Assembly: GCA_965662735.1 (NCBI GenBank)
Contig: CBFIIU010000004.1
Span: 45,862 to 109,861, forward strand
Reading direction: 5' to 3'
Length of the DNA stretch: 64,000 bases
Source of the DNA: JAYODZ01 sp965662735
GTDB taxonomy: Bacteria > Pseudomonadota > Alphaproteobacteria > RS24
This document shows positions 24,784 to 32,553 of this stretch, one piece after another; positions within the stretch are counted from its first letter, which is position 1; each line of letters starts with the position of its first letter. Position numbers and translations under genes: made by a program. The notes under the pieces were generated by a model, which ran no database searches, was not told the DNA's origin, and saw only the letters and a list, made by a program, of their open reading frames with translations.

Positions 24784-25406
24784 TGGGACGGCGCTCGCGA
24801 GACGGATTGCCCCCTTCGGCGCCGTCCGAGGGCGATCAGGACATATGGACGAAAGTCACGCAAACCGTGCGGCCATTATCTGCGGCGCGGCGCGCCCATG
24901 GTGTTGAGGCTCAGCCATCCTTTCGTCCTCGCTCGACGGGTGGCAATTTTATGTCGCCGCAACATGGGCCAGCCCCTAAAACTGCCCCCAAACCTGGCCC
25001 AGAGGGACAGCGGCTGGCTGCTCCTAACCTTCACCATCGCGCAGTATCTAACGACCCTTCTGTAACAGGGCCTGCCGGGGCCGCCAAGCTCGATTATCGT
25101 GAAGTTAAAAAACTTCATCGCGGGCGGCAACCGATCGAGGCCACACTCGATTTGCATGGGCATAGTCGTCTGATGGCGCATCGACGACTGTCGCAATTCG
25201 TTGAACGGGCCTATCAAAATGGCTATCGCTGGGTGCTGGTGATTACTGGAAAAGGCGTCGCGGGTCAGGGGGTCATACGGTCCTCTGTGCCAGAATGGTT
25301 GCAACAGGCTCCGCTCAATCACTATGTGGTTGGGTTGGAGATGGCCCATGTCAGCCATGGTGGCGCGGGCGCGTTTTATGTTCGGTTGCGTCGCGCCAAA
25401 GCGTAA
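24783..25406 (+). CDS. smr: Smr domain protein (MutS2 C-terminal-like)
   Basis: A 207-residue protein with a C-terminal Smr domain, a nuclease-like fold also found at the end of MutS2. The domain has the two signature motifs LDLHGHSRLMAH and VITGKG, near residues 120-165. The first half is a basic, Pro/Gly-rich region without recognisable fold. ATG 24783 overlaps the preceding TAA by one base. Stand-alone alphaproteobacterial Smr proteins of this arrangement follow Tim44 and usually mltA; here mltA is absent. Nicking activity on DNA or RNA is known for the domain, but the role here is unproven. Confidence 0.92.
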   Translation: MGRRSRDGLPPSAPSEGDQDIWTKVTQTVRPLSAARRAHGVEAQPSFRPRSTGGNFMSPQHGPAPKTAPKPGPEGQRLAAPNLHHRAVSNDPSVTGPAGAAKLDYREVKKLHRGRQPIEATLDLHGHSRLMAHRRLSQFVERAYQNGYRWVLVITGKGVAGQGVIRSSVPEWLQQAPLNHYVVGLEMAHVSHGGAGAFYVRLRRAKA

Positions 25407-25491
25407 CCGTCGGAATGGCCTAAAGAACAGGCTGGCACAGCACCGAGGATCCTGTTAAAAGGCGGGCAGAACGGTTTCAGAGGAATTTGAT

Positions 25492-26091
25492 ATGGCTCAG
25501 CGGACAGCAAAACTTGAACGTCAGACCAAAGAAACACAGATTTCTGTCGACTTAAATCTCGACGGCACCGGCCTATATGAAATCAATACGGGCATCGGAT
25601 TTCTGGATCATATGCTTNNNNNNNNNNNNNNNNNNNNNNNNNNNNNNNNNNNNNNNNNNNNNNNNNNNNNNNNNNNNNNNNNNNNNNNNNNNNNNNNNNN
25701 NNNNNNNNNNNNNNNNNNNNNNNNNNNNNNNNNNNNNNNNNNNNNNNNNNNNNNNNNNNNNNNNNNNNNNNNNNNNNNNNNNNNNNNNNNNNNNNNNNNN
25801 NNNNNNNNNNNNNNNNNNNNNNNNNNNNNNNNNNNNNNNNNNNNNNNNNNNNNNNNNNNNNNNNNNNNNNNNNNNNNNNNNNNNNNNNNNNNNNNNNNNN
25901 NNNNNNNNNNNNNNNNNNNNNNNNNNNNNNNNNNNNNNNNNCTGCATATTGAAAATCTCTATGGCGATAATAACCACCATATTGTTGAGAGCTGTTTTAA
26001 AGGATTGGCCCGCGCCCTGCGGACGGCGATTGAGATCGATCCGCGCAAAGCTGACGCCATCCCCTCTACAAAGGGCGTCTTGGGAAGTTAA
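25492..26091 (+). CDS. hisB: Imidazoleglycerol-phosphate dehydratase (interrupted by a gap)
   Basis: Histidine step enzyme converting imidazoleglycerol phosphate to imidazoleacetol phosphate. The sequenced N-terminus (ERQTKETQISVDLNLDG, then TGIGFLDHML) and C-terminus (NNHHIVESCFKGLARALR, then DPRKADAIPSTKGVL) carry conserved HisB blocks, including HHxxE that helps bind the metal. The middle 324 bases are N. If the gap size is right the protein has 199 residues, the normal length for a monofunctional HisB. It leads the his cluster; hisH starts 5 bases after its stop. Confidence 0.96.
   Translation: MAQRTAKLERQTKETQISVDLNLDGTGLYEINTGIGFLDHMLXXXXXXXXXXXXXXXXXXXXXXXXXXXXXXXXXXXXXXXXXXXXXXXXXXXXXXXXXXXXXXXXXXXXXXXXXXXXXXXXXXXXXXXXXXXXXXXXXXXXXXXXXXXXLHIENLYGDNNHHIVESCFKGLARALRTAIEIDPRKADAIPSTKGVLGS
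25618..25941. other. Assembly gap, 324 N (hisB middle)
   Basis: Undetermined bases inside hisB. A length of 108 codons is what a normal HisB would need, so the estimated size appears correct. Confidence 0.98.
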
Positions 26092-26096
26092 TTCCT

Positions 26097-26720
26097 ATGT
26101 CAGTTGCGATCATTGATTATGGGTCGGGCAATTTGCGTTCGGCGGAAAAAGCGTTTTCGCGAATGGCGCAGGGGCGCGCCGTATCCCTCACATCAAATCC
26201 GGAACATGTGGCCAAGGCCGATCATATCATTGTGCCGGGTGTCGGAGCCTTTGCCGATTGCTATCAGGGCTTGACGGCGCTGAGCGGCATGCGCGAGGCG
26301 ATTGAGCAGCGCGTGTTGCGCGAGGGCCGGCCGCTCTTGGGCATTTGTGTTGGCATGCAGCTCTTATGTGACCGCGGCTTTGAAAACGGTATCCATGAGG
26401 GCTTGGGGTGGATTGCTGGCGATGTCGTCCCCATCGAAAATGCGCCGGAGTATAAAATTCCGCATATGGGGTGGAATAATATTAGCATCACCCAAGACCA
26501 CCCCGTTCTCGCAGAGCTCGACGGCGCCGACATGTATTTTGTGCATAGCTATGCCGCCCAGCTGACCGACCCTTCTGCGTGTTATGCGCAATGCGATTAT
26601 GGTCAGTCCCTTCCCGCCGTGATTGGCCGAGACAATATTATTGGGACGCAATTCCATCCCGAGAAAAGTCAGCTAGCTGGCCTGCATCTCATTCAAAACT
26701 TTTTAGCGTGGTGTCCATGA
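26097..26720 (+). CDS. hisH: Imidazole glycerol phosphate synthase glutaminase subunit
   Basis: A 207-residue class I glutamine amidotransferase that feeds ammonia to HisF. The nucleophile Cys84 is in LLGICVGMQLLC, the oxyanion region in PGVGAFADC, and the His-Glu pair in TQFHPEKSQ. The N-terminal IDYGSGNLRS is characteristic of HisH. It is preceded by hisB (5-base spacer), and its stop overlaps the hisA start as ATGA, so translation is coupled. Ordering H-A-F is standard. Confidence 0.97.
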   Translation: MSVAIIDYGSGNLRSAEKAFSRMAQGRAVSLTSNPEHVAKADHIIVPGVGAFADCYQGLTALSGMREAIEQRVLREGRPLLGICVGMQLLCDRGFENGIHEGLGWIAGDVVPIENAPEYKIPHMGWNNISITQDHPVLAELDGADMYFVHSYAAQLTDPSACYAQCDYGQSLPAVIGRDNIIGTQFHPEKSQLAGLHLIQNFLAWCP

Positions 26721-27445
26721 TTATCTTTCCAGCAATTGACCTCAAGCAAGGACAGTGTGTGCGCCTCGAGCAAGGCGATATGGCGCGCGCGACAATGTTT
26801 AACGACGATCCCGCCGCGCAAGCCCTGTCATTTTCTGAGCAAGGCTTCTCTCATTTACATATTGTCGATCTTGATGGTGCTTTTGCCGGCACCCCCGTCA
26901 ATGCCGAAGCTGTGCGGCGCATTTGTGCGGCGTCACCCGCCTTTAAACAATTAGGTGGCGGCATTCGCGACCTGCCGACAATTGAGCGGTGGTTATCGCA
27001 TGGTGTCGATCGGGTTATTTTGGGCACGGCGGCTGTCCAAAACCCAGATTTGGTCAAAACCGCCTGCGCAGCTTTTCCAGGCCAAATCGCGGTCGGAATT
27101 GATGCCCGCGCCGGTCGGGTGGCTGTGGCGGGCTGGGCGGAGCAAAGCAGTCTCGCGGTCGATGATTTGGCAAAACGATTTGAAGATTGTGGCGTCAGTG
27201 CAATTATTTTTACCGATATTGATCGCGATGGCTTATTGAGCGGAATTAATATTGATGCGACGGCGACGCTTGCTGAAGCCATCTCCATTCCTGTTATTGC
27301 CTCGGGCGGCTTGTCGGGCCTCGACGATGTGATTGCGCTTATTGCGCGCCGGACGTCTGGTATTGCCGGGGCCATTTCGGGACGGGCGCTTTATGATGGC
27401 CGTCTTCATGCTGCTGATGTTTTGGCCCTGCCCGAGGTTCGATAA
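26717..27445 (+). CDS. hisA: Phosphoribosylformimino-5-aminoimidazole carboxamide ribotide isomerase
   Basis: A 242-residue TIM-barrel isomerase performing the Amadori rearrangement in histidine synthesis. The start IIFPAIDLKQGQCVRLEQGD holds the catalytic Asp of strand 1; LGGGIRDLPTIERWL is the phosphate-binding loop, and FTDIDRDGLLSG carries the second catalytic Asp region, followed by IASGGLSGLDD. ATG 26717 overlaps the hisH stop by 4 bases, and the hisA stop overlaps the hisF start by one base. Confidence 0.97.
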   Translation: MIIFPAIDLKQGQCVRLEQGDMARATMFNDDPAAQALSFSEQGFSHLHIVDLDGAFAGTPVNAEAVRRICAASPAFKQLGGGIRDLPTIERWLSHGVDRVILGTAAVQNPDLVKTACAAFPGQIAVGIDARAGRVAVAGWAEQSSLAVDDLAKRFEDCGVSAIIFTDIDRDGLLSGINIDATATLAEAISIPVIASGGLSGLDDVIALIARRTSGIAGAISGRALYDGRLHAADVLALPEVR

Positions 27446-28245
27446 TGCTTAAAGCGCGGATCATACCTTGCTTGGATGTGCATGATGGCCGCGTGGTCAA
27501 GGGTGTCCAATTTGTTGATTTGGTCGATGCGGGCGATCCGGTTGAGGCGGCACAGATCTATGATGCAGCGGGGGCCGACGAATTATGCTTTCTCGACATC
27601 AGCGCCTCGCATGAAAATCGCGGAACTTTAATCGATGTGGTGCGACGGACGGCTGAACATTGCTTTATGCCGCTGACGGTNNNNNNNNNNNNNNNNNNNN
27701 NNNNCGATGTGCGGGGCCTCTTATTGGCGGGCGCGGATAAGGTTTCTTTTAACACAGCGGCTGTAAAAACCCCTGAGGTGGTTGCCGAGGCCTCTGCAAA
27801 ATTTGGGGCGCAATGTATTGTGGTCGCCATTGATGCCAAACAAGTTGATGAGCAGCGCTGGGAGATTTTCACACATGGCGGACGCCAGCCCACAGGGTTA
27901 GAGGCCGTTGCTTTTGCGCAAGATATGGTGCGGCGCGGGGCGGGCGAGATTTTACTCACCTCGATGGATCGCGATGGCACGCGCGATGGCTTTGATATCG
28001 AGCTGACGCGGCGGGTTTCGGATGCCGTTTCTGTGCCGGTTATTGCCTCGGGTGGGGTGGGTATGGCCGAGCATTTGGCGGCTGGCATTCGCGATGGTCA
28101 CGCCAGCGCTGTTTTGGCTGCGAGCGTGTTTCACTTCGGACAAATGACCATTGCCGAGGCCAAACAAGCATTAGCCGATGCGCATATTGCCGTCCGTCCT
28201 CCCGCCTCTCACTTTGGGCATGTTGTTGGGGAGTTACAGGGCTGA
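27445..28245 (+). CDS. hisF: Imidazole glycerol phosphate synthase cyclase subunit
   Basis: A TIM-barrel cyclase of 266 residues that forms imidazoleglycerol phosphate and AICAR with HisH. The catalytic Asp11 is in IPCLDVHDGRVVKGVQF, the second at LLTSMDRDGTRDGFD. Bases 27681-27704 are N; they fall between FMPLTV and DVRGLLLAGADKVS, where the family has the eight-residue loop GGGIRTVE or close to it. The 24 Ns equal exactly eight codons, so the gap size is accurate and the gene intact. ATG 27445 overlaps the hisA stop. Confidence 0.97.
   Translation: MLKARIIPCLDVHDGRVVKGVQFVDLVDAGDPVEAAQIYDAAGADELCFLDISASHENRGTLIDVVRRTAEHCFMPLTXXXXXXXXXDVRGLLLAGADKVSFNTAAVKTPEVVAEASAKFGAQCIVVAIDAKQVDEQRWEIFTHGGRQPTGLEAVAFAQDMVRRGAGEILLTSMDRDGTRDGFDIELTRRVSDAVSVPVIASGGVGMAEHLAAGIRDGHASAVLAASVFHFGQMTIAEAKQALADAHIAVRPPASHFGHVVGELQG
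27681..27704. other. Assembly gap, 24 N (hisF phosphate loop)
   Basis: Undetermined bases replacing the conserved GGGI-type loop codons of hisF. Confidence 0.98.
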
Positions 28246-28319
28246 CCATTTTTGCTACAAAGGCACATCAACCCCGGTTTGAGGTTCTGACCTTGGCTCG
28301 GGAATGGCATAAGACGACC

Positions 28320-28362
28320 GGCCATCGGCTGTTATGAATACAGGCCATCGGCCGTTAAGAAT
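28320..28362 (+). repeat. Imperfect 20-bp direct repeat upstream of hisE
   Basis: GGCCATCGGCTGTTATGAAT at 28320-28339 and GGCCATCGGCCGTTAAGAAT at 28343-28362 differ at two positions. They occupy the 127-base spacer between hisF and hisE, just upstream of the hisE ribosome site. Confidence 0.8.
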
Positions 28363-28372
28363 GAAGGGCGCT

Positions 28373-28705
28373 ATGATGACACCAGATCCGCTAGGTCAGC
28401 TCTATGAGACGATTTGCGTACGCGCGCAGGCGTCATCCAATGAGAGCTATAGTGCCCGCCTGATAGCCGGGGGGCCGTCTTTGGCTGGTCGAAAACTATC
28501 CGAGGAAGCCGTTGAAACTTTAATCGCCGCGATGCAAGGCGATGATGCGGCGGTTGTGTCTGAGGTAGCCGATGTGCTGTATCACCTTCTGGCACTGCTC
28601 GCGACGCGCAGCATTCCGCTGCAGGCCGTCTATGACGAATTGGCACGCCGCTCCGGTCAATCGGGTTTGGCCGAGAAGGCTAGCCGCAACCAGAGCCCCT
28701 CTTAG
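28373..28705 (+). CDS. hisE: Phosphoribosyl-ATP pyrophosphatase
   Basis: A 110-residue all-helical enzyme hydrolysing phosphoribosyl-ATP to phosphoribosyl-AMP, second step of histidine synthesis. The MazG-like metal-binding pattern is visible: GRKLSEEAVETLIAA with the Glu pair, and EVADVLYHLLALL with the Glu-Asp pair. ATG 28373 (or the adjacent 28376) is chosen for its AAGGG at 28364-28368; upstream in-frame ATGs at 28361 and 28334 sit in the direct repeat. The stop is 3 bases before coaA, suggesting cotranscription. Confidence 0.93.
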   Translation: MMTPDPLGQLYETICVRAQASSNESYSARLIAGGPSLAGRKLSEEAVETLIAAMQGDDAAVVSEVADVLYHLLALLATRSIPLQAVYDELARRSGQSGLAEKASRNQSPS

Positions 28706-28708
28706 ACA

Positions 28709-29647
28709 ATGGCGATCACCACACCATCGCCCTATCGCACGTTTACAGCGAGAGAGTGGGAAAGGCTTCGCCAAGATGCAGCTCTGACGCTCAGCGCCGC
28801 CGAGTTGGATTCGTTGCGGGGCCTTGGAGAAACTGTCGACCTCGATGAAGTTCAGCAAATTTACTTGCCTGTTTCGCGGCTTTTGAGCCTTTATGTCGAA
28901 GCCAAACAAGGTTTGTTTGGGGCAACCAACGCCTTTTTGGGGTCTGAAGAAAAAGTACCCTTTATCATCGGTGTGGCAGGCTCGGTGGCCGTCGGGAAAA
29001 GCACCACCTCTCGAATTTTGCGTCACATGCTGGCGCGCTGGCCCACCCATCCCAAGGTCGACTTAATTACAACGGACGGCTTTCTCTACCCGAATGCTGT
29101 GCTAACCGAACAAAAGCTGATGGAGCGCAAGGGGTTCCCGGAGAGCTTCGACATTGATCGTTTGCGCCGGTTTCTGGCTGATGTGAAATCAGGGCATGAG
29201 GAAGTCGAAGCCCCCATCTATTCGCACATTGCCTATGATATTATCGATGAAACAGTTCGGGTCACGCGACCTGATATCTTGATTGTTGAGGGGCTGAATG
29301 TTTTGCAGCCGGCACGTCTGTCGGTCGATGGTGACGTCATTCCTTTTGTTTCCGATTATTTTGATTTCTCAATTTATATCGATGCCGAAGCCGAAGTTAT
29401 TGAGCAATGGTATATTGAGCGCTTCTTGTCGCTCAAGGATACGGCGTTTTTGCAACCGGGTGCGTTTTTCCGGCGCTATGCCGATTTGAGCCGAGAAGAG
29501 GCCGTGTCTACCGCGCGCGGCATCTGGCACAGCATTAATTTGAAAAATTTGATCGAAAATATTCAGCCGACCCGAGGACGCGCCGACTTAATTCTCCATA
29601 AAACGGAGAACCATCGCATCGATCAGGTTTTGCTCCGGAAGATTTAA
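28709..29647 (+). CDS. coaA: Type I pantothenate kinase
   Basis: A 312-residue P-loop kinase phosphorylating pantothenate, the first and controlled step of coenzyme A synthesis. The N-terminal SPYRTFTAREWERLR is typical of type I enzymes; Walker A is GVAGSVAVGKST around residues 92-103, with TTDGFLYPNAVL and MERKGFPESFD following, and the C-terminal RGRADLILHK. Length matches the family. It follows hisE by 3 bases, a common alphaproteobacterial arrangement, and is convergent with the PfkB kinase. Confidence 0.97.
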   Translation: MAITTPSPYRTFTAREWERLRQDAALTLSAAELDSLRGLGETVDLDEVQQIYLPVSRLLSLYVEAKQGLFGATNAFLGSEEKVPFIIGVAGSVAVGKSTTSRILRHMLARWPTHPKVDLITTDGFLYPNAVLTEQKLMERKGFPESFDIDRLRRFLADVKSGHEEVEAPIYSHIAYDIIDETVRVTRPDILIVEGLNVLQPARLSVDGDVIPFVSDYFDFSIYIDAEAEVIEQWYIERFLSLKDTAFLQPGAFFRRYADLSREEAVSTARGIWHSINLKNLIENIQPTRGRADLILHKTENHRIDQVLLRKI

Positions 29648-29676
29648 ATAAGGCCGAGATAAATCAAAAGCGGTGT

Positions 29677-30666
29677 TTATAAATCAGCGGCGCTCAGCAA
29701 ACCAGCGACATCAATTTTCGGGCGAGGGCCAATATGGCCAATAACCTCTGCCGCGGCGATAGCGCCGCGCCGACCCGATTGTGCCAGCGTGCGACCCAGC
29801 GCCCGACCCGATAAATAGCCCGCCGCAAATTGATCGCCGGCGCCGGTGAGGTCGACAATATTGGAAACCTCTTCGGCTGAAATGGCGATCGTATCTTCTG
29901 CAGATATGATGACGGCGCCGTCGGCGCCGCGGGTAATTGCCGCCTCAAGCCCCAATCCGCGCGCCGCCGTGGCCCATTGGGTGGTCGATGAACCGCCAAA
30001 CATCGCTTCGGCCTCGGCTTGATTGGCAAGGACGATATCAATATGGCTGTCGAGCGCCTCTTCAAACCGCGCATGATGGCGTTGCACGCAAAATGGATCG
30101 GATAAGGACAGCGCGACACGACCGCCATGTGCCCGAACAATCTCGGCCGCTTCCAAAAAGGCGGCATGGGCCGTTTCACTGTCCCATATATAGCCTTCAG
30201 CAAAGAGGATCTGCGTTTGCGCTAACATGTCACGATCTAAATCGTTTTGGGCGGTTGTCACGCTGGCGCCCAATAAGGTGTGCATGGTGCGCTCTGCGTC
30301 AGGCGTAATTAAAACAATGCACCGCCCCGTGGGCAAATCATCATGCGGGGTCGTAGGAAAAGCGGTTTGCACCGACGCCATATCTTTCACAAAAAAATCG
30401 CCTAATTCATCGCGGCCAACCTTGCCAATGAAGCCGGTCGGCAGGCCGAGGGCTGCGATGCCGGCGATTGTGTTCCCGGCCGATCCGCCCGATGCGCGTG
30501 TGTGCAGGGTAACGGCCTGCTCGAGGGTGGCGGCCTCGTTCGGCGAAATCAGGGACATGGAGGATTTGGGGCTGCCAATGGCGGCAAGCTCGGCCTCTGT
30601 CACGTCGGCGAAAACATCCACTAATGCAGCGCCCATCCCAACACAGGCATATTTTTTCTGAGCCAT
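29677..30666 (-). CDS. PfkB family kinase, adenosine kinase-like
   Basis: A 329-residue ribokinase-fold sugar or nucleoside kinase. The GG hinge appears as RASGGSAGNTIAGIAALG, and the anion-hole and catalytic base motif as DLTGAGDQFAAGYLSG, where the second Asp abstracts the proton. Similar alphaproteobacterial proteins are annotated as adenosine kinases, but substrate specificity in this family cannot be read with confidence. It is 3 bases downstream of nth on the minus strand and convergent with coaA. Confidence 0.9.
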   Translation of the reverse strand: MAQKKYACVGMGAALVDVFADVTEAELAAIGSPKSSMSLISPNEAATLEQAVTLHTRASGGSAGNTIAGIAALGLPTGFIGKVGRDELGDFFVKDMASVQTAFPTTPHDDLPTGRCIVLITPDAERTMHTLLGASVTTAQNDLDRDMLAQTQILFAEGYIWDSETAHAAFLEAAEIVRAHGGRVALSLSDPFCVQRHHARFEEALDSHIDIVLANQAEAEAMFGGSSTTQWATAARGLGLEAAITRGADGAVIISAEDTIAISAEEVSNIVDLTGAGDQFAAGYLSGRALGRTLAQSGRRGAIAAAEVIGHIGPRPKIDVAGLLSAADL

Positions 30667-30669
30667 TCC

Positions 30670-31356
30670 TTATCCTCTCTTCACATGTGAGCGACCAGCT
30701 TTAGCTGGTTCAATTTCGTCAGGGGCTGCCGTTTTTGATTTGAAGCGACAGACATCGCGGACGACGCAATCAGGGCAACGCGGTTTACGTGCTGTGCATA
30801 TATACCGACCATGCAAAATAAGCCAGTGATGAGCATGCAAGCGATAGGGGTCGGGCACGCGCTTTTCGAGTTTTTGCTCAACGGCCTCAACGGTTTTGCC
30901 TGGTGCGAGGCCCGTTCGATTGCCGAGCCGAAAAACATGAGTATCGACGGCAAAAGTTGGNNNNNNNNNNNNNNNNNNNNNNNNNNNNNNNNNNNNNNNN
31001 NNNNNNNNNNNNNNNNNNNNNNNNNNNNNNNNNNNNNNNNNNNNNNNNNNNNNNNNNNNNNNNNNNNNNNNNNNNNNNNNNNNNNNNNNNNNNNNNNNNN
31101 NNNNNNNNNNNNNNNNNNNNNNNNNNNNNNNNNNNNNNNNNNNNNNNNNNNNNNNNNNNNNNNNNNNNNNNNNNNNNNNNNNNNNNNNNNNNNNNNNNNN
31201 NNNNNNNNNNNNNNNNNNNNNNNNNNNNNNNNNNNNNNNNNNNNNNNNNNNNNNNNNNNNNNNNNNNNNNNNNNNNNNNNNNNNNNNNNNNNNNNNNNNN
31301 NNNNNNNNNNNNNNNNNNNNNNNNNNNNNNNNNNNNNNNATGTCTTGTTTGTTCAT
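30670..31356 (-). CDS. nth: Endonuclease III (interrupted by a gap)
   Basis: DNA glycosylase/AP lyase removing oxidised pyrimidines. The C-terminal half is sequenced: the catalytic Asp in TFAVDTHVFRLGNR, then HHWLILHGRYIC and the four cysteines of the [4Fe-4S] loop, C-x6-C-x2-C-x5-C (CTARKPRCPDCVVRDVC). On the other side of the gap the bases after N read ATG AAC AAA CAA GAC on minus, a plausible N-terminus at 31356. The HhH motif with the catalytic lysine is in the missing 379 bases. With the given gap the protein has 228 residues, normal for Nth. It ends in a basic tail and is divergent from the DUF2244 gene. Confidence 0.94.
   Translation of the reverse strand: MNKQDXXXXXXXXXXXXXXXXXXXXXXXXXXXXXXXXXXXXXXXXXXXXXXXXXXXXXXXXXXXXXXXXXXXXXXXXXXXXXXXXXXXXXXXXXXXXXXXXXXXXXXXXXXXXXXXXXXXXXXXXXXXXXXXPTFAVDTHVFRLGNRTGLAPGKTVEAVEQKLEKRVPDPYRLHAHHWLILHGRYICTARKPRCPDCVVRDVCRFKSKTAAPDEIEPAKAGRSHVKRG
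30961..31339. other. Assembly gap, 379 N (nth)
   Basis: Undetermined bases inside nth. The frame stays consistent across the gap, 379 bases plus flanks giving a normal-length protein. Confidence 0.98.
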
Positions 31357-31436
31357 CGGCGCAGTCTATCTGTGCCGGCCCGCGACTGCAAATGATTGAC
31401 CTTGCGCCACCGTGTTTTCTGATTAAACTCCCGCCC

Positions 31437-31943
31437 ATGTCATCATCGAGCACAATTTTCACGCTTCGGCCTTATGTTTCGCTCTCGCGATCTGGCTTTT
31501 TGATTGTGATGGGCTTCGTGTCGGTGGTCAGCTTTGCGACGGGAATATTTTTTGCGACGCTCGGCGCCTGGCCCGTTTTAGGGTTTTATGGTCTTGAGGT
31601 TGTTTTGCTTTATGCCGCCTTTCGCTGGACCTATTTTCGCGCCCGCCGGTGCGAGAGCATTGAAATTACCCCCGAGCGTGTTTCGATTGTGAAAATCAGC
31701 GAGACGGGGCATCAAGAAAAATGGCAGTGCCATCCCTATTGGCTTAAACTTGAACTATCCCCCCCCGAGCATTCGGCCGAGGAAATTGGGCCGCTGGTGA
31801 TGTCGTCGCGGGGAGAATATATCCGCATTGGCGATTTTCTAGCACCTGAGGAACGCCAGGCTTTATATCCCGAACTGCGCTCGGCCCTTGCGGCCGCTGC
31901 CTCGGGCACCGCTCCGCCCGCCCCGACTTCTGCGCATGTTTGA
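31437..31943 (+). CDS. DUF2244 membrane protein
   Basis: A 168-residue protein of the DUF2244 family, function unknown. After a short N-terminus with LRPYVSLSRSGF it has two closely spaced membrane segments (IVMGFVSVVSFATGIFFA and PVLGFYGLEVVLLYAAFRW), then a soluble beta-rich part with CESIEITPERVSI, WLKLEL and IRIGDFLAPEERQ, conserved in the family. It sits head-to-head with nth, the usual alphaproteobacterial neighbourhood. ATG 31437 is chosen as the first codon after a stretch without plausible coding content. Its 3' end overlaps the start of ogt by 8 bases. Confidence 0.88.
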   Translation: MSSSSTIFTLRPYVSLSRSGFLIVMGFVSVVSFATGIFFATLGAWPVLGFYGLEVVLLYAAFRWTYFRARRCESIEITPERVSIVKISETGHQEKWQCHPYWLKLELSPPEHSAEEIGPLVMSSRGEYIRIGDFLAPEERQALYPELRSALAAAASGTAPPAPTSAHV

Positions 31944-32517
31944 GCATGTTAGCCTGAGCAAAGAGACGCTCCGCGGGCAAAGTTTTGCGACCGATCGGCA
32001 GATCATGCCTTTCGGCCCGCTACTGCGGGCGTGGTGGCGGGGCCATCTTATTGCCGCGACGCCTCTTGTGAGTGAGGGGCAAGCCTGGCGCGAGGCGCTA
32101 TCGCATCAATGGGGGCTGACCCATGCCGGAGAAGCCGACACAGAAATTGGCACAGAATCTGGAACAGAGATCAATACAGGCACGCTCTCCAACCACCTCC
32201 CACCGCCAGCCGGCGGTGCAGACGGATCCCATCCGTCACCGGTTCTGCGTCTGGGCCTTATCGGTACGCCCTTTCAACAGCGCGTTTGGCGGACCCTTAC
32301 TGAAATCCCCTCGGGGGAAACCACTAGCTATGGGGCGTTGGCTGAAAAATTGACGTCCGGGCCGCGCGCCGTCGGACGGGCGGTTGGCGCGAACCCCATT
32401 GCCTATTACATTCCGTGCCACCGCGTTTTGCCGTGCGCCGGAGGTCTCGGTGGGTTTCGCTGGGGTACCGAGCTGAAAGCTGATCTTTTGGCGCGTGAAC
32501 AAATGTCGCGCGATTAG
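31936..32517 (+). CDS. ogt: Methylated-DNA--protein-cysteine methyltransferase
   Basis: A 193-residue suicide repair protein that removes methyl groups from O6-methylguanine. The acceptor is Cys161 in the diagnostic PCHRV motif, with GTPFQQRVWRTLTEIPSGETTSYGALA before it and AVGRAVGANPIAYYIPCH (the Asn hinge and helix-turn-helix) around it, and GGFRWG after. There is no Ada-type regulatory domain. Between the short N-terminal domain and the active domain is a low-complexity Thr-Glu-Gly insert from a 12-base tandem repeat. ATG 31936 overlaps the end of the DUF2244 gene. Confidence 0.95.
   Translation: MFEHVSLSKETLRGQSFATDRQIMPFGPLLRAWWRGHLIAATPLVSEGQAWREALSHQWGLTHAGEADTEIGTESGTEINTGTLSNHLPPPAGGADGSHPSPVLRLGLIGTPFQQRVWRTLTEIPSGETTSYGALAEKLTSGPRAVGRAVGANPIAYYIPCHRVLPCAGGLGGFRWGTELKADLLAREQMSRD
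32140..32175 (+). repeat. 12-bp tandem repeat in the ogt linker
   Basis: Three imperfect 12-base units (starting 32140, 32152 and 32164) of the form ACAGA-n5-GG, giving Thr-Glu-x-Gly repeats in the non-conserved linker of Ogt. Confidence 0.75.
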
Positions 32518-32553
32518 GGGTTATGTGGCGCCCCGTTTTGGCGCGCCGGCGTT

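Noticed and set aside
32518..32553. GC-rich self-complementary stretch between ogt and gpmA as bidirectional terminator
   Set aside because: GGCGCC and GGCGCGCC can pair in several ways, but no single stable stem with a T-run stands out; too weak to list.
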